Shown here piece after piece: positions 51,233-61,954 of a stretch of 64,000 nucleotides of DNA. The stretch lies in the NCBI RefSeq assembly GCF_001039355.2, contig NW_019775424.1, positions 221,581-285,580 on the forward strand. Direction: 5' to 3'. Made by a program: the position numbers and the translations under genes. The notes under the pieces were generated by a model. It had not been told where the DNA came from and searched no databases. It saw only the letters and a list, made by a program, of their open reading frames with translations. The first letter of the stretch is position 1; each line of letters opens with the position of its first letter. Source of the DNA: Lingula anatina. Lineage: Eukaryota > Brachiopoda > Lingulata > Lingulida > Lingulidae.

Positions 51233-52514
51233 AATCCCATTCTTTGTTTTTCTCAGCTCATCTTGGGGTACAATTATATGAGATATTATATATTCCAATC
51301 AGGCAAGTTCTTTCTGAAATAAGTAGAGAAATTAAATATATTACAGCCATTTTTAGCACAGCCCTGGTCATTTGAAAAATTGGGCTAGATGTGCTAACTG
51401 AACTAAATTATAGATGCGAAAGAGCATTCTATACATAGCATGCCTTATTTGTGAGAAGCACTCATATGTTGAAAAATCTGAGTAGTAAAGTACAGGGAAA
51501 TTATAATAAATGAGAGGAAATTTTATCATGTGAGTGGGCAATGTGCTTAGTATGTGATTTGTGATTCGTAAATAGCCGTGATCATATCAAGTAACGTGGA
51601 TGCACTCGAGTTGTGTTTATGAGCGCTGGGAATTTGCCCTGCAGTTCACAGTCTAGCTACATGTAGCTGGTGTGCATGCAATACTTGAATGTGTACCTCT
51701 GTGGCATTTTTAGAAGCCAGCTGGTTTCACAAAAAAGCTAGATTCAGACTGGATGTTAGCGTTAAACCAAAATATTAAATCCACTTAGAGCCTGAAGATA
51801 AATCAAACTGAGCCCTTAAAAACAAAGAAATTTCATAATTATTATTTTAAAGTAGGTTAAATGTCTATGGTTTAAATGATTAAACTTTCATTTTCAAGTA
51901 CAGCAATGAAAGTGGGGTCCTACATGATGGGGTGATTAATAGAAGTGATAATGATCCACTGAACCGTACTAAGTTATGGTATCCACACTTGTTTATATGT
52001 GGACTTCGGTTACTGAGGAGGGGGGAAAACCTGTAAGAAAAGTTAGAACTCCAGTATTTTTTTCATGCAGTTAAAGGAATGAATATATGTTATTTATTTC
52101 TGAAATAGTTATGACTAGCTCTGGAATAATTATATAAACATTATGTATGACAAAATGTATCTTGCAGAAAGCATTGGACTGCATAGCTTCCTAATAGCAA
52201 CACAAAAGGAAGCTGTAACAGTTTTGTTTTGCATAGACAGACAATTTGGCTTGGATATTAGTCTAAAAGGAAAATGATCAAGTATAAAGTCAAAATCCAA
52301 TTTAACGGAGTATTCCCTGATTGCAATAAGTCTTCTCTGCCATGGTTCCTGACAGGTTTGATTCCCAGTCAGGAGATGATATGATAACTAACTTATTTAT
52401 TGAATTGTTTGTTTGTCTTGTTCGATTTTTGGGCTGAGTCAATTTCCAAGGTCTTTATAGATTCCTGCATCTTAGGGTGTATTTCATAATGAAATTATCA
52501 TAGTAGTCAGACTG

Positions 52515-52715
52515 ATCTAGAATTGGGGGGGGGGGAGACTCTTGCTGAATGCAGTCAGATTAACAGCTTAACATGCCTCCTCCTGGCATTGTATAGAATA
52601 CAGAAAAGCTGGTGATTATATGAGTACATTAGTAACAAGACATGTTAATCTGATTGCATTCAGCGAGAGTCCCCCATGGAATTAGTTCAAACTACCTACT
52701 ATGATGGTTTCATTG
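52515..52715. mobile_element. MITE family B, palindromic copy
   Basis: GGGGGAGACTCTTGCTGAAT through CAGATTAACAGCTTAACATG is mirrored by CATGTTAATCTGATTGCATT through CAGCGAGAGTCCCCC, so this copy shows the full foldback structure of the family. The centre contains GAAAAGCTGGTGATTATATG. Confidence 0.7.
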
Positions 52716-53162
52716 TGAATACAACCTTAGACTCACTTTTAACAAGAGAAAATTGTTCTTTTTTTCGATCTCTTCTATTCCCTTATTCAGACAGCGAAAA
52801 TGAAAAAAAAAAGAAGATTGGAAGTTGATGAATTAAAGTCATCAGGAATATTTGTTCATCTAAATCCAATGAAATCCATTAGTCACATGTCAATTACAAA
52901 CTCATAGCATTTTGCAGATAGAATTTTTTTGCCTTTGTGAAGTCATTATTGACTTTTTAAATCCATTATCATTGATGAGTTATACAAGATGAATACCTTC
53001 CGTGTTAAGACCCGAGAGATTTTAATTAAGCAAAGGAAATTTGCGTCCACATTAGGATGAAAAATGAGAAGGAAGCTAATTAGTCTGAATTTCATAGGCA
53101 GTGAGTATTGTAATCAAGCCACTATCTATATAGTTTGTCACCCTGTGCATAACACTCATGTG

Positions 53163-53249
<87 letters not shown>
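53163..53249. repeat. (CA)n-(GA)n compound microsatellite
   Basis: CA tract to 53190 followed directly by about 29 GA units. ORFs over it are shadows. Confidence 0.92.
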
Positions 53250-53250
<1 letters not shown>

Positions 53251-53458
53251 AAGCTAAAATAGTCTTGAGTCAGTTCAGCTATAGATAAGTCATGCATAAC
53301 ATATATTGTGTATAAATAAGATGAATATTTAAAAGGGATCTTGATTGCAGTGAGATCTTCTCGCACAGCACATACAGGGAGACATGGTCATTGATTTGTT
53401 TCACATTTGTTTGATTGGGCCCCTGTTAAAATATGTGATAATGTTTTATGTGACTAAG

Positions 53459-53610
53459 GGCTCATTCCCATTGAAACTATTGATCTACATGGATCGTTCC
53501 AACTCTGCAGGAACTCTCACTGAATACAATCAGTTTAACAGGCTAGCATGCCTCCTCTTCTTTCCACTCTCATATATTCACCATTTTTTTCTGTATTTTT
53601 CTCAATGCCA
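53459..53610 (+). mobile_element. MITE family B, copy lacking its right end
   Basis: After TAA it starts GGGCTCATTCCCATTGAAAC and contains AACAGGCTAGCATGCCTCCT. The right terminal GAATGAGCCC is replaced by unrelated sequence. Confidence 0.65.
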
Positions 53611-54673
53611 TTTTGTGATTCTATGACTTTAGTTATAAAGTGCTGGAACTGCCATGGTTTATTAGTATAATTCAGGTGCAGAATGATTAAAAGTCTTCAT
53701 TAAATTTATCCACAGTCAAATGATACATGGGTGATATATCTTGGGATATTGAAAATGATGTCTTATTGTGAAGATATCCTTTCTGTTTCTGGTTCTAGAA
53801 TTAGATGAATATCATTGGTTATGAATGATAAGATTTAAAAAGGCTTATTCCAAATGGCTTAATCTTGTCCTATCAAATGCTGTCATTGCTTCTTCTAAAT
53901 CTATCATTTCATGACCTTCTGTTCGGTTGATACGGAGTTATATTTAGAAGAAAACCAGTTAATATTTAATCTATCCGTCAACGGTTATTATCTCTCGTGC
54001 ACATGCTCTTGTACCAATTGTTTTCTCTCTGAGCTTGCCAATGGTTTATTTGGGGACAGGGATAATCTGTTCCTTAATCTGTAGACGCAGGATTTTAGGT
54101 GGAGTGTTTGGGTGATACATACATTTATCACTACAATAGGTCCACTGTTGTAACCATATCTTTACCTTTTCTTTTGTCCTATGGGGGTATTTGTAATGTC
54201 AAACTTTAATCTGTTATTTATGATTTTTTTAAAATGATTTTTTCAATATTATCAACCAGTGCTTGTTTTGCAACACTTAAAAAGTTAAAGCCCAATCCGA
54301 ATTTATTCTGATGTAAAGTTAGACGAGTTTTGAATGCCACCAAAAGTTTTTGAAGGATGATACAAGGTACAATTTTGGGAAATCTTTTGAATTTAACGTT
54401 TATTTTTCAGTATCCTTTTGTGTAGAGCATGTCTTTTTCTCTGAAAGTTGAGTGCCATATTCTAGAATGCCTTAGTTGATGTGTGAATTTGTCACAACTA
54501 GCACAATTTGAACACCAGGATCTGTATCTGACCTAGCACAATCAGTTTGGCAATTTCTTTTATCTCTTCATTCTTCATGCCCTACTACATATGACTGCTC
54601 ATGTTATTTGACTCTTGATTTTGTATATCTAGATCTTTTAGAACTAAGAGAGCTTTTTAGTGAACTTTGTCAT

Positions 54674-54677
<4 letters not shown>

Positions 54678-54726
<49 letters not shown>
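54678..54726. repeat. (TG)n microsatellite
   Basis: About 24 TG units. Confidence 0.92.
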
Positions 54727-56699
54727 GCTGCACACATATGTGCATGTGTGGCACTGAATGTGTATAACACACAGAAAATGTTAAAACAATAGCAAAAAGA
54801 GGTGGATGGTAAAATGTGTATGCTGGATTCAATAGACATCCTGAGTACAATTTACTTTACGCAGGCATATCCTTTATTAGACATTACCAAAAATGCAGCT
54901 GACTTGATAATTTAATCTGGAGATATATTTCGGAATAGTGGACTTTCAGAATTGCAAACCTTTGGAAAAGTGATCCTTCAGAACAGCATTGTCTCTGAAT
55001 AGGGACCTTCAGACTAGCTGTCCTTTAGAAAGTATAGCTACGCTCCCTATGAAGCATTAATTAAGTGTCTGTATATTTGAGCAGAACACAGGGGATCTCT
55101 TGGGGTGCAATTGATAGATCTTTTTAATCTTCAAAATATTGATTTGGACCCTGTACTCATGATGTAAAAGTTCTGAAAAAAAAACTAATTGGCTTTATAT
55201 TAGATAGTATATGTTTATTCTGAAAGACTTGAGACAAAATTTTTTCGCTTAAAAAACTTTAGGGAAAGGGGGAGGAGAACATTTTAAAGTTAATGAGTTA
55301 ACAACCTACCTGCTGCTTACTGTAGAATCTATCCAAAAGATTGGTCCTTGGAGGTTAATTAGGGGTATGTTATAGCTAAAGTATTTAGAAACTGGATATC
55401 TAGGTGGTGTGGATATTAAGTAACAGGATAGCTAGGTAGCAGCTGTTCCTGACTACTGAACTTTGCTTTGAAATAGCTCCTAAGTGGAAGAGACAGAAAT
55501 ATTGTAGAGAGAAAAAAATGGCATTTTTTTGCAAGAAAAATGTGGTTTTAAAATAGGATCAGTGATAACTTGATCTCATTGCTGGTAGATGTTTGTCTAA
55601 AATGATTTGAAGAAAAGATGATCTTTTAAAATGGGGAATGTGTTTTCCTATAAAACAAAAATGAGCAGAGCAGTACTTTTATATAGAGTACAATAGAGCA
55701 GATATTTTGTGGATGAACATCAGAAAAAAAAAACTTGTTTTGACTCTTACTTACAGGTAGCACTAAAAACTTATTACTGCTGTCAGGATGCCTTTGCTAT
55801 TTCCAGCATTTCCGGTATCTTGTGGTTGGTTTCTGGTAATCTCTGATGCTTAGGATAGTAAATCCATGTCTGAAATTTAATACCAAACACCATACAAGTA
55901 TTACATGTTATATAGAGCACCAGCAAACCTGATGAATGGAGTTGATTTCACCAAATGTTTATTGTTCTTGCAGCCTTTCCAGTCCTTTCTTGTTTTGCTA
56001 GGGAAATGTGGGAAACAGCCTAAGTGTCAGCATTTACTTTGAGTTGCGTCTTTTTGAATTTTCACTGATTTAAGTGAAAGCAGACAGAAAACCCAGTTTC
56101 TTCTTCAAGAAGGACGTGGGCCAACAGTGTCTTGATTGTTCAGAATACCAATGGACAATTTCCTCTGTCTCAGTAATGGAGTCATGCCTTTTTGAATGTT
56201 GGTTGATCTGATAGGAAACCTGACAGAAAATGGCACTTCTTCATTAGGGAAAATAGGGCTTGATTGTTCAGGGCTCTGCTGGATAATTTCCCTTGTTTAC
56301 AAATGTTAATCAGCAGGAAATCTAATGGAGATAGAACTGTCAAAAGATATTAAGAGAGAAACGGTTTGCCATCAGGAGTGTTGGTGAGCACTCCAAGTTT
56401 TCCCATGCTTTTGTCGTGACAGCTCAAGTTTGGGGGACAGGTTATTAGGAACAGAAAAGAAAAACAAGGCATCGTTGGCTGCCTCCGAGTTTTGTGAAAT
56501 AACAAGGCATTGGGATATTTCCAGTTATCAGAGGTGACTTAGGACCAAGTTTAAGCAGATTTAGGTGAAGTACAGTTGTTGACAAGTTGTGCTTACTCTG
56601 TGTCAGAAGGCAACTTAATTAAACATTGTGGACATTACAGCAAATAGTGAAACTTTAATTTAGGAGACATTTCTACAAAGTTTATGCATTCAGAAGTTT

Positions 56700-57090
56700 C
56701 AGGAAAAGACAATTACTAAAGCACATGCCAAAAATTAACTTATGGAGTTACTTGAAGACTGTGAGAAAAGTTAATTTACCAGGATTTTGAGAAAAGTTAA
56801 TTTACCAGAGGATTTCATGCAGTAAGCACCTAGAGGAAATCAACTTACAGAATGACTTAAAGATTGAGGAAAAAACAATTAATTTTCCAGATGATTTCTG
56901 CAAGCACCTGCCAAAAATAAACTTTAGAATTACTTGAAGATTTTTAGAAAAGTTAATTTTCCAAAGGATTTCATGCAGTAAGCACCTGGCAGAAATCAAC
57001 TTACAGAATGGCTTGAAGATTGAGGAAAAAACAATTAATTTTCAAGAAAAATTCCTCAAGTGCCTGCCAAAAATTAACAAATAGCTAATT
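56700..57090. repeat. minisatellite with 156-bp higher-order period
   Basis: GGATTTCATGCAGTAAGCAC occurs at 56810 and again at 56966; between them GAAAAGTTAATTT, GAAATCAACTTACAGAATG and GAGGAAAAAACAATTAATTT repeat in the same order with half-period variants. The array ends about 60 bp before exon E. It is non-coding; the minus-strand ORF with repeated CLLHEILW is an artefact. Confidence 0.8.
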
Positions 57091-57147
57091 CATAGTCCAG
57101 GAAGATTGCAGTTATCCTGATTTCACTTAGGAAGAATTAGTGACTGG

Positions 57148-57401
57148 ATGTTGACAAAAATCTTCATTACAACATGGGAAGACTTGACCAAACATTGCGG
57201 TGACTTGGCAGTAAAAGAAATGTCCAAAAAGATGTGGAGTCCTAATGACCAAGCGTCAAGCCCACCCCTGCTGCCATCTGGTTTTTTAGATAGAATAATA
57301 GGAAGAAAAAGATGTAACAGCTTGCAGGGCAGCATTGGTTTTGATATTTTTAGAATTAAAGGGTTGCGTAGGAGGTCTATGTCTGTTAGTGCAACCACAG
57401 A
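57148..57401 (+). CDS. candidate alternative first exon E, longer, with RRRS motif
   Basis: From the ATG at 57148 an open frame of 84 codons runs to a perfect GTAAGT donor and ends with GA, in phase 2. It begins MLTKIFITTWEDLTKHCG, has a Pro/Ser-rich middle (SSPPLLPSGF), then GRKRCNSLQGS and GLRRRSMSVSATT. RKRCNS and RRRSMS fit R-x-x-S kinase motifs. It is only 712 bp upstream of the 58114 exon, and GA plus G gives Glu, joining in frame. An acceptor-like CACTTAG lies just upstream, but within a repeat also present at 46.6 kb, so a start exon with 5' UTR is preferred. No domain is recognised; chance cannot be excluded. Confidence 0.48.
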
Positions 57402-58113
57402 GTAAGTTTAATACTGGAAAAAAGTGGATATAGTGGTCTTATAGGAGTCTGTTGCCTCGAAAGTCTATATACTGCCTCTCCTATATGGACCTTTGACCCT
57501 CTCTTTCTCCTTCGCCTCTTTACTTCCCAATCCCACTTCTCCCTCCCTATCTTTCTTCTTCTTTCTTCAACATATAAGCCATCCATGTATGCAGTTTCAT
57601 ACCACCCTTATAATGTTTTTTTCACTAAGAAATTAATATTTTTTGTATTTTATCTTAGCTTTATAGAGGTACAATGTAAATGTATTTGGTGGACTGTGTT
57701 TATGTATGAGGAGATGACTAACATAAGTCAGAGATGATAACAGGTAGACAGCTAGGTGTGTAGCTAGAAAGGGATGTATTGAATTTTTACATCCCTATTA
57801 ACTGATTCCATTTCATAACTTATACTTTATTATCAGTGTTCTCTGTGAGCATATAAAAGTGTATCCTTGTCCTTTTCATGTTTAAATTTCAGGCAGATAA
57901 AGAAATGAGGAAACTTCACACTTTATGTATATATTTACATATTTAAATGTAGAATTTTTCTACGATTTCTTTTCATCAAAATGGTAAAAAAAAAAAACAA
58001 CAATAAATGCAGGTGCTCAAAAATGGTTGTTTGAAATGAAAAAGATGATAACACAGTCTTTAAAATTTTTTTAATTTCATTTTTCTTAATAAATTTGTTC
58101 CTTGTCATTGCAG

Positions 58114-58146
58114 GTGTGATGCCCCGTTGACGTTACGAAACTACAG
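58114..58146 (+). CDS. 33-nt micro-exon continuing the LIM domain
   Basis: The exon follows TTGTTCCTTGTCATTGCAG and precedes GTAAGG. Only one frame is open: one base completing a codon, then CDAPLTLRNY and two bases AG, so it is phase 2 in and out. Joined to the exon at 3303 it reads HTMCFKCME-CDAPLTLRNY. This places Cys exactly at the expected x2 spacing for the second LIM zinc module and adds the L-x-L-x-N-Y seen after it in LIM proteins. The final ligands (usually C-x2-C/H/D) are missing and should be in an exon beyond the window. All candidate first exons A-E can also splice here in frame, which would give isoforms with half a LIM domain, or they skip it without a frameshift. Confidence 0.66.
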
Positions 58147-58186
58147 GTAAGGAAGTTTGATCTTTCTACTTATTCATTAGCTTATT

Positions 58187-58353
58187 CAGGGGCGGATTTA
58201 GGCCGTCTTCTGGGTCTTCCGGAAGACGGTCAGATTTTCAAGTTTACATTGACTGGTATCTATTTTTTCTGATGGAAGACGGTCAAAAATGGGGGATGGA
58301 TCAACAAACATAATTTTGAAGACTCTCAGAAAATATCTCTGGATCCGCCCCTG
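58187..58353. mobile_element. MITE family D, copy 2 (167 bp, TTATT duplication)
   Basis: Inverted ends CAGGGGCGGATTTAGG and the complement of GGATCCGCCCCTG are flanked on both sides by TTATT. It contains an internal short palindrome GGTCTTCCGGAAGACGG. It is inserted 40 bp downstream of the micro-exon. Same length as the copy at 24596. Superfamily uncertain. Confidence 0.8.
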
Positions 58354-58719
58354 TTATTAGCCTTACATTTTGCAATATTCTACTCAGAAGAGATTGCATC
58401 TTGTATAAGATTTTTTCACCAAATTGAATCCCTGGGCCCGAAAGGAAAGCAATTTTTCACCTAGTAAAGACATACACCTTCAGAACCCTAGTGATCATAT
58501 GTCAGCACATTTAAATATGGCACCTTATAAATGCCTCTTGTAACAGAATGGTTTCAGTTGACACAAAATACAAAATATGAAATTCAGATAAACAGTCTAC
58601 AATGGTTTTTGATTACAACTTTTGTTTACACTTCCTTTTTTATTCTGTTATTTTTGTAAGTGAATTGTTTATTTGCAAAAGTGATTGACATAAAAGCTTA
58701 AGGTTTGGAATTACATGCA

Positions 58720-58723
58720 TATG

Positions 58724-58754
<31 letters not shown>

Positions 58755-58870
58755 ACAAAAAGAAAACACTCACATGTGCACATGCACATACACATACAAT
58801 TCTACACACATGCACACATATACACAGGTACATGCACATGCATACATATATACACATGCACACACCTCTG
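58720..58870. repeat. (CA)n and degenerate CA/CATA region
   Basis: A pure CA tract at about 58725-58749 followed by degenerate ACACATGCACACATA-type repeats. Thr-His ORFs are shadows. Confidence 0.85.
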
Positions 58871-58879
58871 CATGCATTT

Positions 58880-60159
58880 TCATATACACTTCAAGTTCAA
58901 TTGTAGGTAAGTTTGAATTCAATATAGTATGCATTGCTAGAGTATATTATTTGTATTATCTCATAAGAGATATATAAGGAAATTGGAAGCCTTAAGTTTA
59001 TCTTATATTTCACAAATTAGTAGGAAATGGGGGAAATGTACAATGTTAATGTCTGGGGATTATGTTATTTGACTACCTGGGAATGGAAATTGAGGTGATG
59101 AATACAATTTTTAGTAAATCGATGCTTTTTTGTCCATGGCAATTTATGTCCTGTTTGGCACGTGATCTATGTATTTGTCCTTCTAAAGAGGTGAAAATAA
59201 CAAGTTTGTGTGGTTGTTGTACTTAAAGGGATACACAGTGATTACAGTGAAAAGGCTTGTCTGCTACATTTATTTTGCAATATTTGGAAAAACTGTCAAA
59301 GATGTTTTTGATAAGGAATTGATGGCATTACGGTGTAGCAACAGATTTGTCATTTTGTTAGCATTTTGTCATCGATTTGACTGCAGTTTCAAGTTTGTCA
59401 ATTTTTCAGCTGGAAGGCAACATTACTGCTATGTTAGCTTATGGCCTGAGGTGTATTAGCTTACTTTCAAAGTGGTTTGGTATCTAATATTTGGATTGAA
59501 AGAGATCCATTGTCTTTTTCAAACTCATGACTTTGAGAACAAATAGTGTTTCAGTAGGATACAGCACACCAAATTCAGTTTACCATGGTTTTTCAAAAAA
59601 AAATTAAGGCTAGTTTACATTTGGAAAAATCTGGTTCAGCCCTGGTACAATCTTGGCTCACACCAGGACATCACCACTGTGACTTACAATGCAAAAGAAT
59701 ATTTTTTATCTGAATCTGATAATGACTGGAATTGTGTAAACTGCCCTTTTTCAATTGGGTTGCTTTTTATCAATATCTGCCATTCTGTGCCTCAAGGAGT
59801 GCAGAGTTTCTGTTACTAGAACAGTAATGGCTAATGGAAAATATGTGATTTGGGCTCTAGGGAGTTCTGACGGCAGAAATGACTCGTGGCAAATATCATT
59901 TTTGAGTCTCACTTAGTTTTAAAAATAATAATGACTAGTAAACACCCTAATATTAGGGCTTTTTTTTGGTAATATATATATATCTGAAGTGCATTATCTG
60001 AGCCAGGTCCCCATTTTTAGTTAACCACTCATGAAAGATACTTAACTGAAGTCGAGAGTGTAATAAGATATGTGAAAGACTGAAAAGCTTATGAAATCTT
60101 TTCAGTCAACAATTAAATGTAGAAAATCCTGTGTGCACTAAAAGATATGATGAAAACAA
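58880..60159 (+). other. intronic DNA without recognised features
   Basis: AT-rich sequence with only short chance ORFs and no convincing exon, RNA gene or mobile element. An ORF at 59208-59459 lacks splice signals and recognisable motifs. Confidence 0.4.
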
Positions 60160-60234
60160 GTTGGCAGAAAGTCTGGCATTGAAATATAATATGCCAATGG
60201 CATATTATATTTCAATGCCAGACTTTCTGCCAAC
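60160..60234. repeat. perfect 75-bp palindrome
   Basis: The left arm GTTGGCAGAAAGTCTGGCAT plus TGAAATATAATATGCCA (37 bp) is the exact reverse complement of the right arm, with one central A at 60197. There is no mismatch. The flanks are not complementary. It could extrude as a cruciform or be a sequencing or assembly fold-back artefact. Confidence 0.93.
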
Positions 60235-60944
60235 GCCCAATATTGTGCATGTATTTCTACACGTTGTCTATTGGTCATGTGATGCATGTTACACGTGCTG
60301 AGTGGGCAGCAGTGTTCATAAGACTGGATAATTCCAGTAGAGAACTGAGAAAAATGCAAAGATGAAAAAAAATGATAATATGTCTTTAATCATATTTGAC
60401 ATGCAACTTTTTTTTTGGATGATTTTGATTGAAAACCTATGAATATAAATACCACATAATAAAATTTCATTTCAGTTAATGAGACATAGATTAAAATGGC
60501 CTGGTAATACTTATTTATTATCTTTGTTATGCAGGCAGTCATAATGAAAGATTTGATATTAGGAAGGAGGACTAAGAAATGATGAAGACATTATTCACTT
60601 TTTTTGGCACATGCTTCTGTTAAACTGGTGTGTTTTTCATCATCCACTTACCAGGTTGTTAATTTGAGATTTATTTTTAAGGTAAGATAATTAATAAAGA
60701 ATGAAATGATATGAAAAGAAACCAAAACACTGCAAATTTCTGATAGAAGTGGAAGTTAAATAAAATATAACATCTAATGGTGCTAACAGATATAGGAGAC
60801 CACGTTTTTGGCAGTTTTAACTCGAACAAAAGGTTGCATACAAGTAATGAAATTTGCACATATACCCCAGTGTTTTTGTGGTAAGATTCTTTAAAATGAG
60901 GAAATATTGACAAACTGCTGTGATACTAAGTTAAGACTTGACTT

Positions 60945-61275
60945 AACATAGGTCAAAAGGCAAGAGGGTTTCGGGGGGGAGGGGGGGGTTGAAAGAAATA
61001 TTCTTGGTCCAGAAATTGTCCACTCTGAATCAAAAGCTAGCCCAGTGGTCAAATAGTGATGACCTCTACTGTCATCAGTCTGATTAATTAAGACATCCAA
61101 CCATGTTGGTCATAAGTGAACAGTGGAAAAAAATGGTCAGATTTTTTTATTATAATTATACGATCTAGGTTCTAGGCCATTCTGGCATTATAGGTTGACA
61201 AAGGTCCACTTTTTCATAAAAAGTACCACCTTTTTTCTATTTTTCAAATGCTGGCTACAGGCTTGTAACAGGTCC
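60945..61275 (+). repeat. dispersed GGTCCAC family C copy
   Basis: CCACTCTGAATCAAAAGCTA, ACGATCTAGGTTCTAGGCCA and GACAAAGGTCCACTTTTTCA with AATGCTGGCTACAGGC follow the family order; a poly-G block lies at its left. The middle holds an insertion of about 60 bp compared with the copy at 25695. Confidence 0.6.
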
Positions 61276-61301
61276 ATTATATTTAGGTACACACATACAT
61301 C

Positions 61302-61345
61302 CTTACCCACACACACACACACATGCACACATGCACACACACACG
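61302..61345. repeat. (CA)n microsatellite, interrupted
   Basis: CA tracts broken by ATGCACACATG. Confidence 0.85.
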
Positions 61346-61954
61346 CATTCTCAGAATTTCTAAAATCTAATTACTAGTAGTGAAAATCATGCCCCCAGAA
61401 GAAAACAAGAAACACATTGGCCTCTTTACATGGACATTGGACATCATGAGAACCACTCACCTGAATTAATTAGACAAGAATGTTGACATGTGAATTGTTG
61501 GGAGTCAGAAGCACTGATGTCTCTTCAGGCTACACATTAGATAAATAAACATCTGTTGCTAACAGCTGAGCATCTTCACTCTGTCACATAAAATTAAGGA
61601 TTATTATACTCAGTTATATTGCACATATTGGCTATGAATTCAATAAATGCCATGCACTCTGAGATATTTTATAAGATGTTCATTGTGAAATAGTTCATAA
61701 AGATTTAGATTGTTATTATTTTATTCTATTTTATTATATTTGCTATGTCTCTACATTTATATATATTTCATAAAGGTGAAAAGAAAATCCAGTGATTTTT
61801 TTTACTATATTCTGAGTATTAATTTTAACTCAACTGACCAAGAACTTGATGTTACATCTGATATTTTTTGGTCACATCTCATTTTATTTACACTTATATA
61901 AACACTTTGGTAAATTAGGCAATTATTTTCGGTCAAATTGTCTCACATTAATTA

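Larger units (their letters stand above)
3577..58113 (+). other. proposed 54.5-kb intron within the LIM domain
   Basis: Between the strong donor at 3577 (GTAAGT) and the acceptor TTGTCATTGCAG ending at 58113 no exon continues the LIM zinc ligands. The interval instead holds the candidate alternative first exons, a claudin-like terminal exon, transposable elements and microsatellites listed separately. Stretches without an entry are AT-rich, with short chance ORFs only: 5.3-10.6, 14.8-18.9, 31-32, 42-45.5, 46-48 and 54.8-56.7 kb. The intron is inferred from phase and LIM pattern, not observed in a transcript. Confidence 0.55.

Noticed and set aside
58872-58906. ATG segment ending in phase 2 at GTAAGT after a CA-rich repeat.
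   Set aside because: Peptide derives from CA/CATA repeat DNA and lies downstream of the shared exon.
60160-60234. Palindrome considered as a microRNA precursor.
   Set aside because: A perfect stem with a one-base loop is not a microRNA hairpin.
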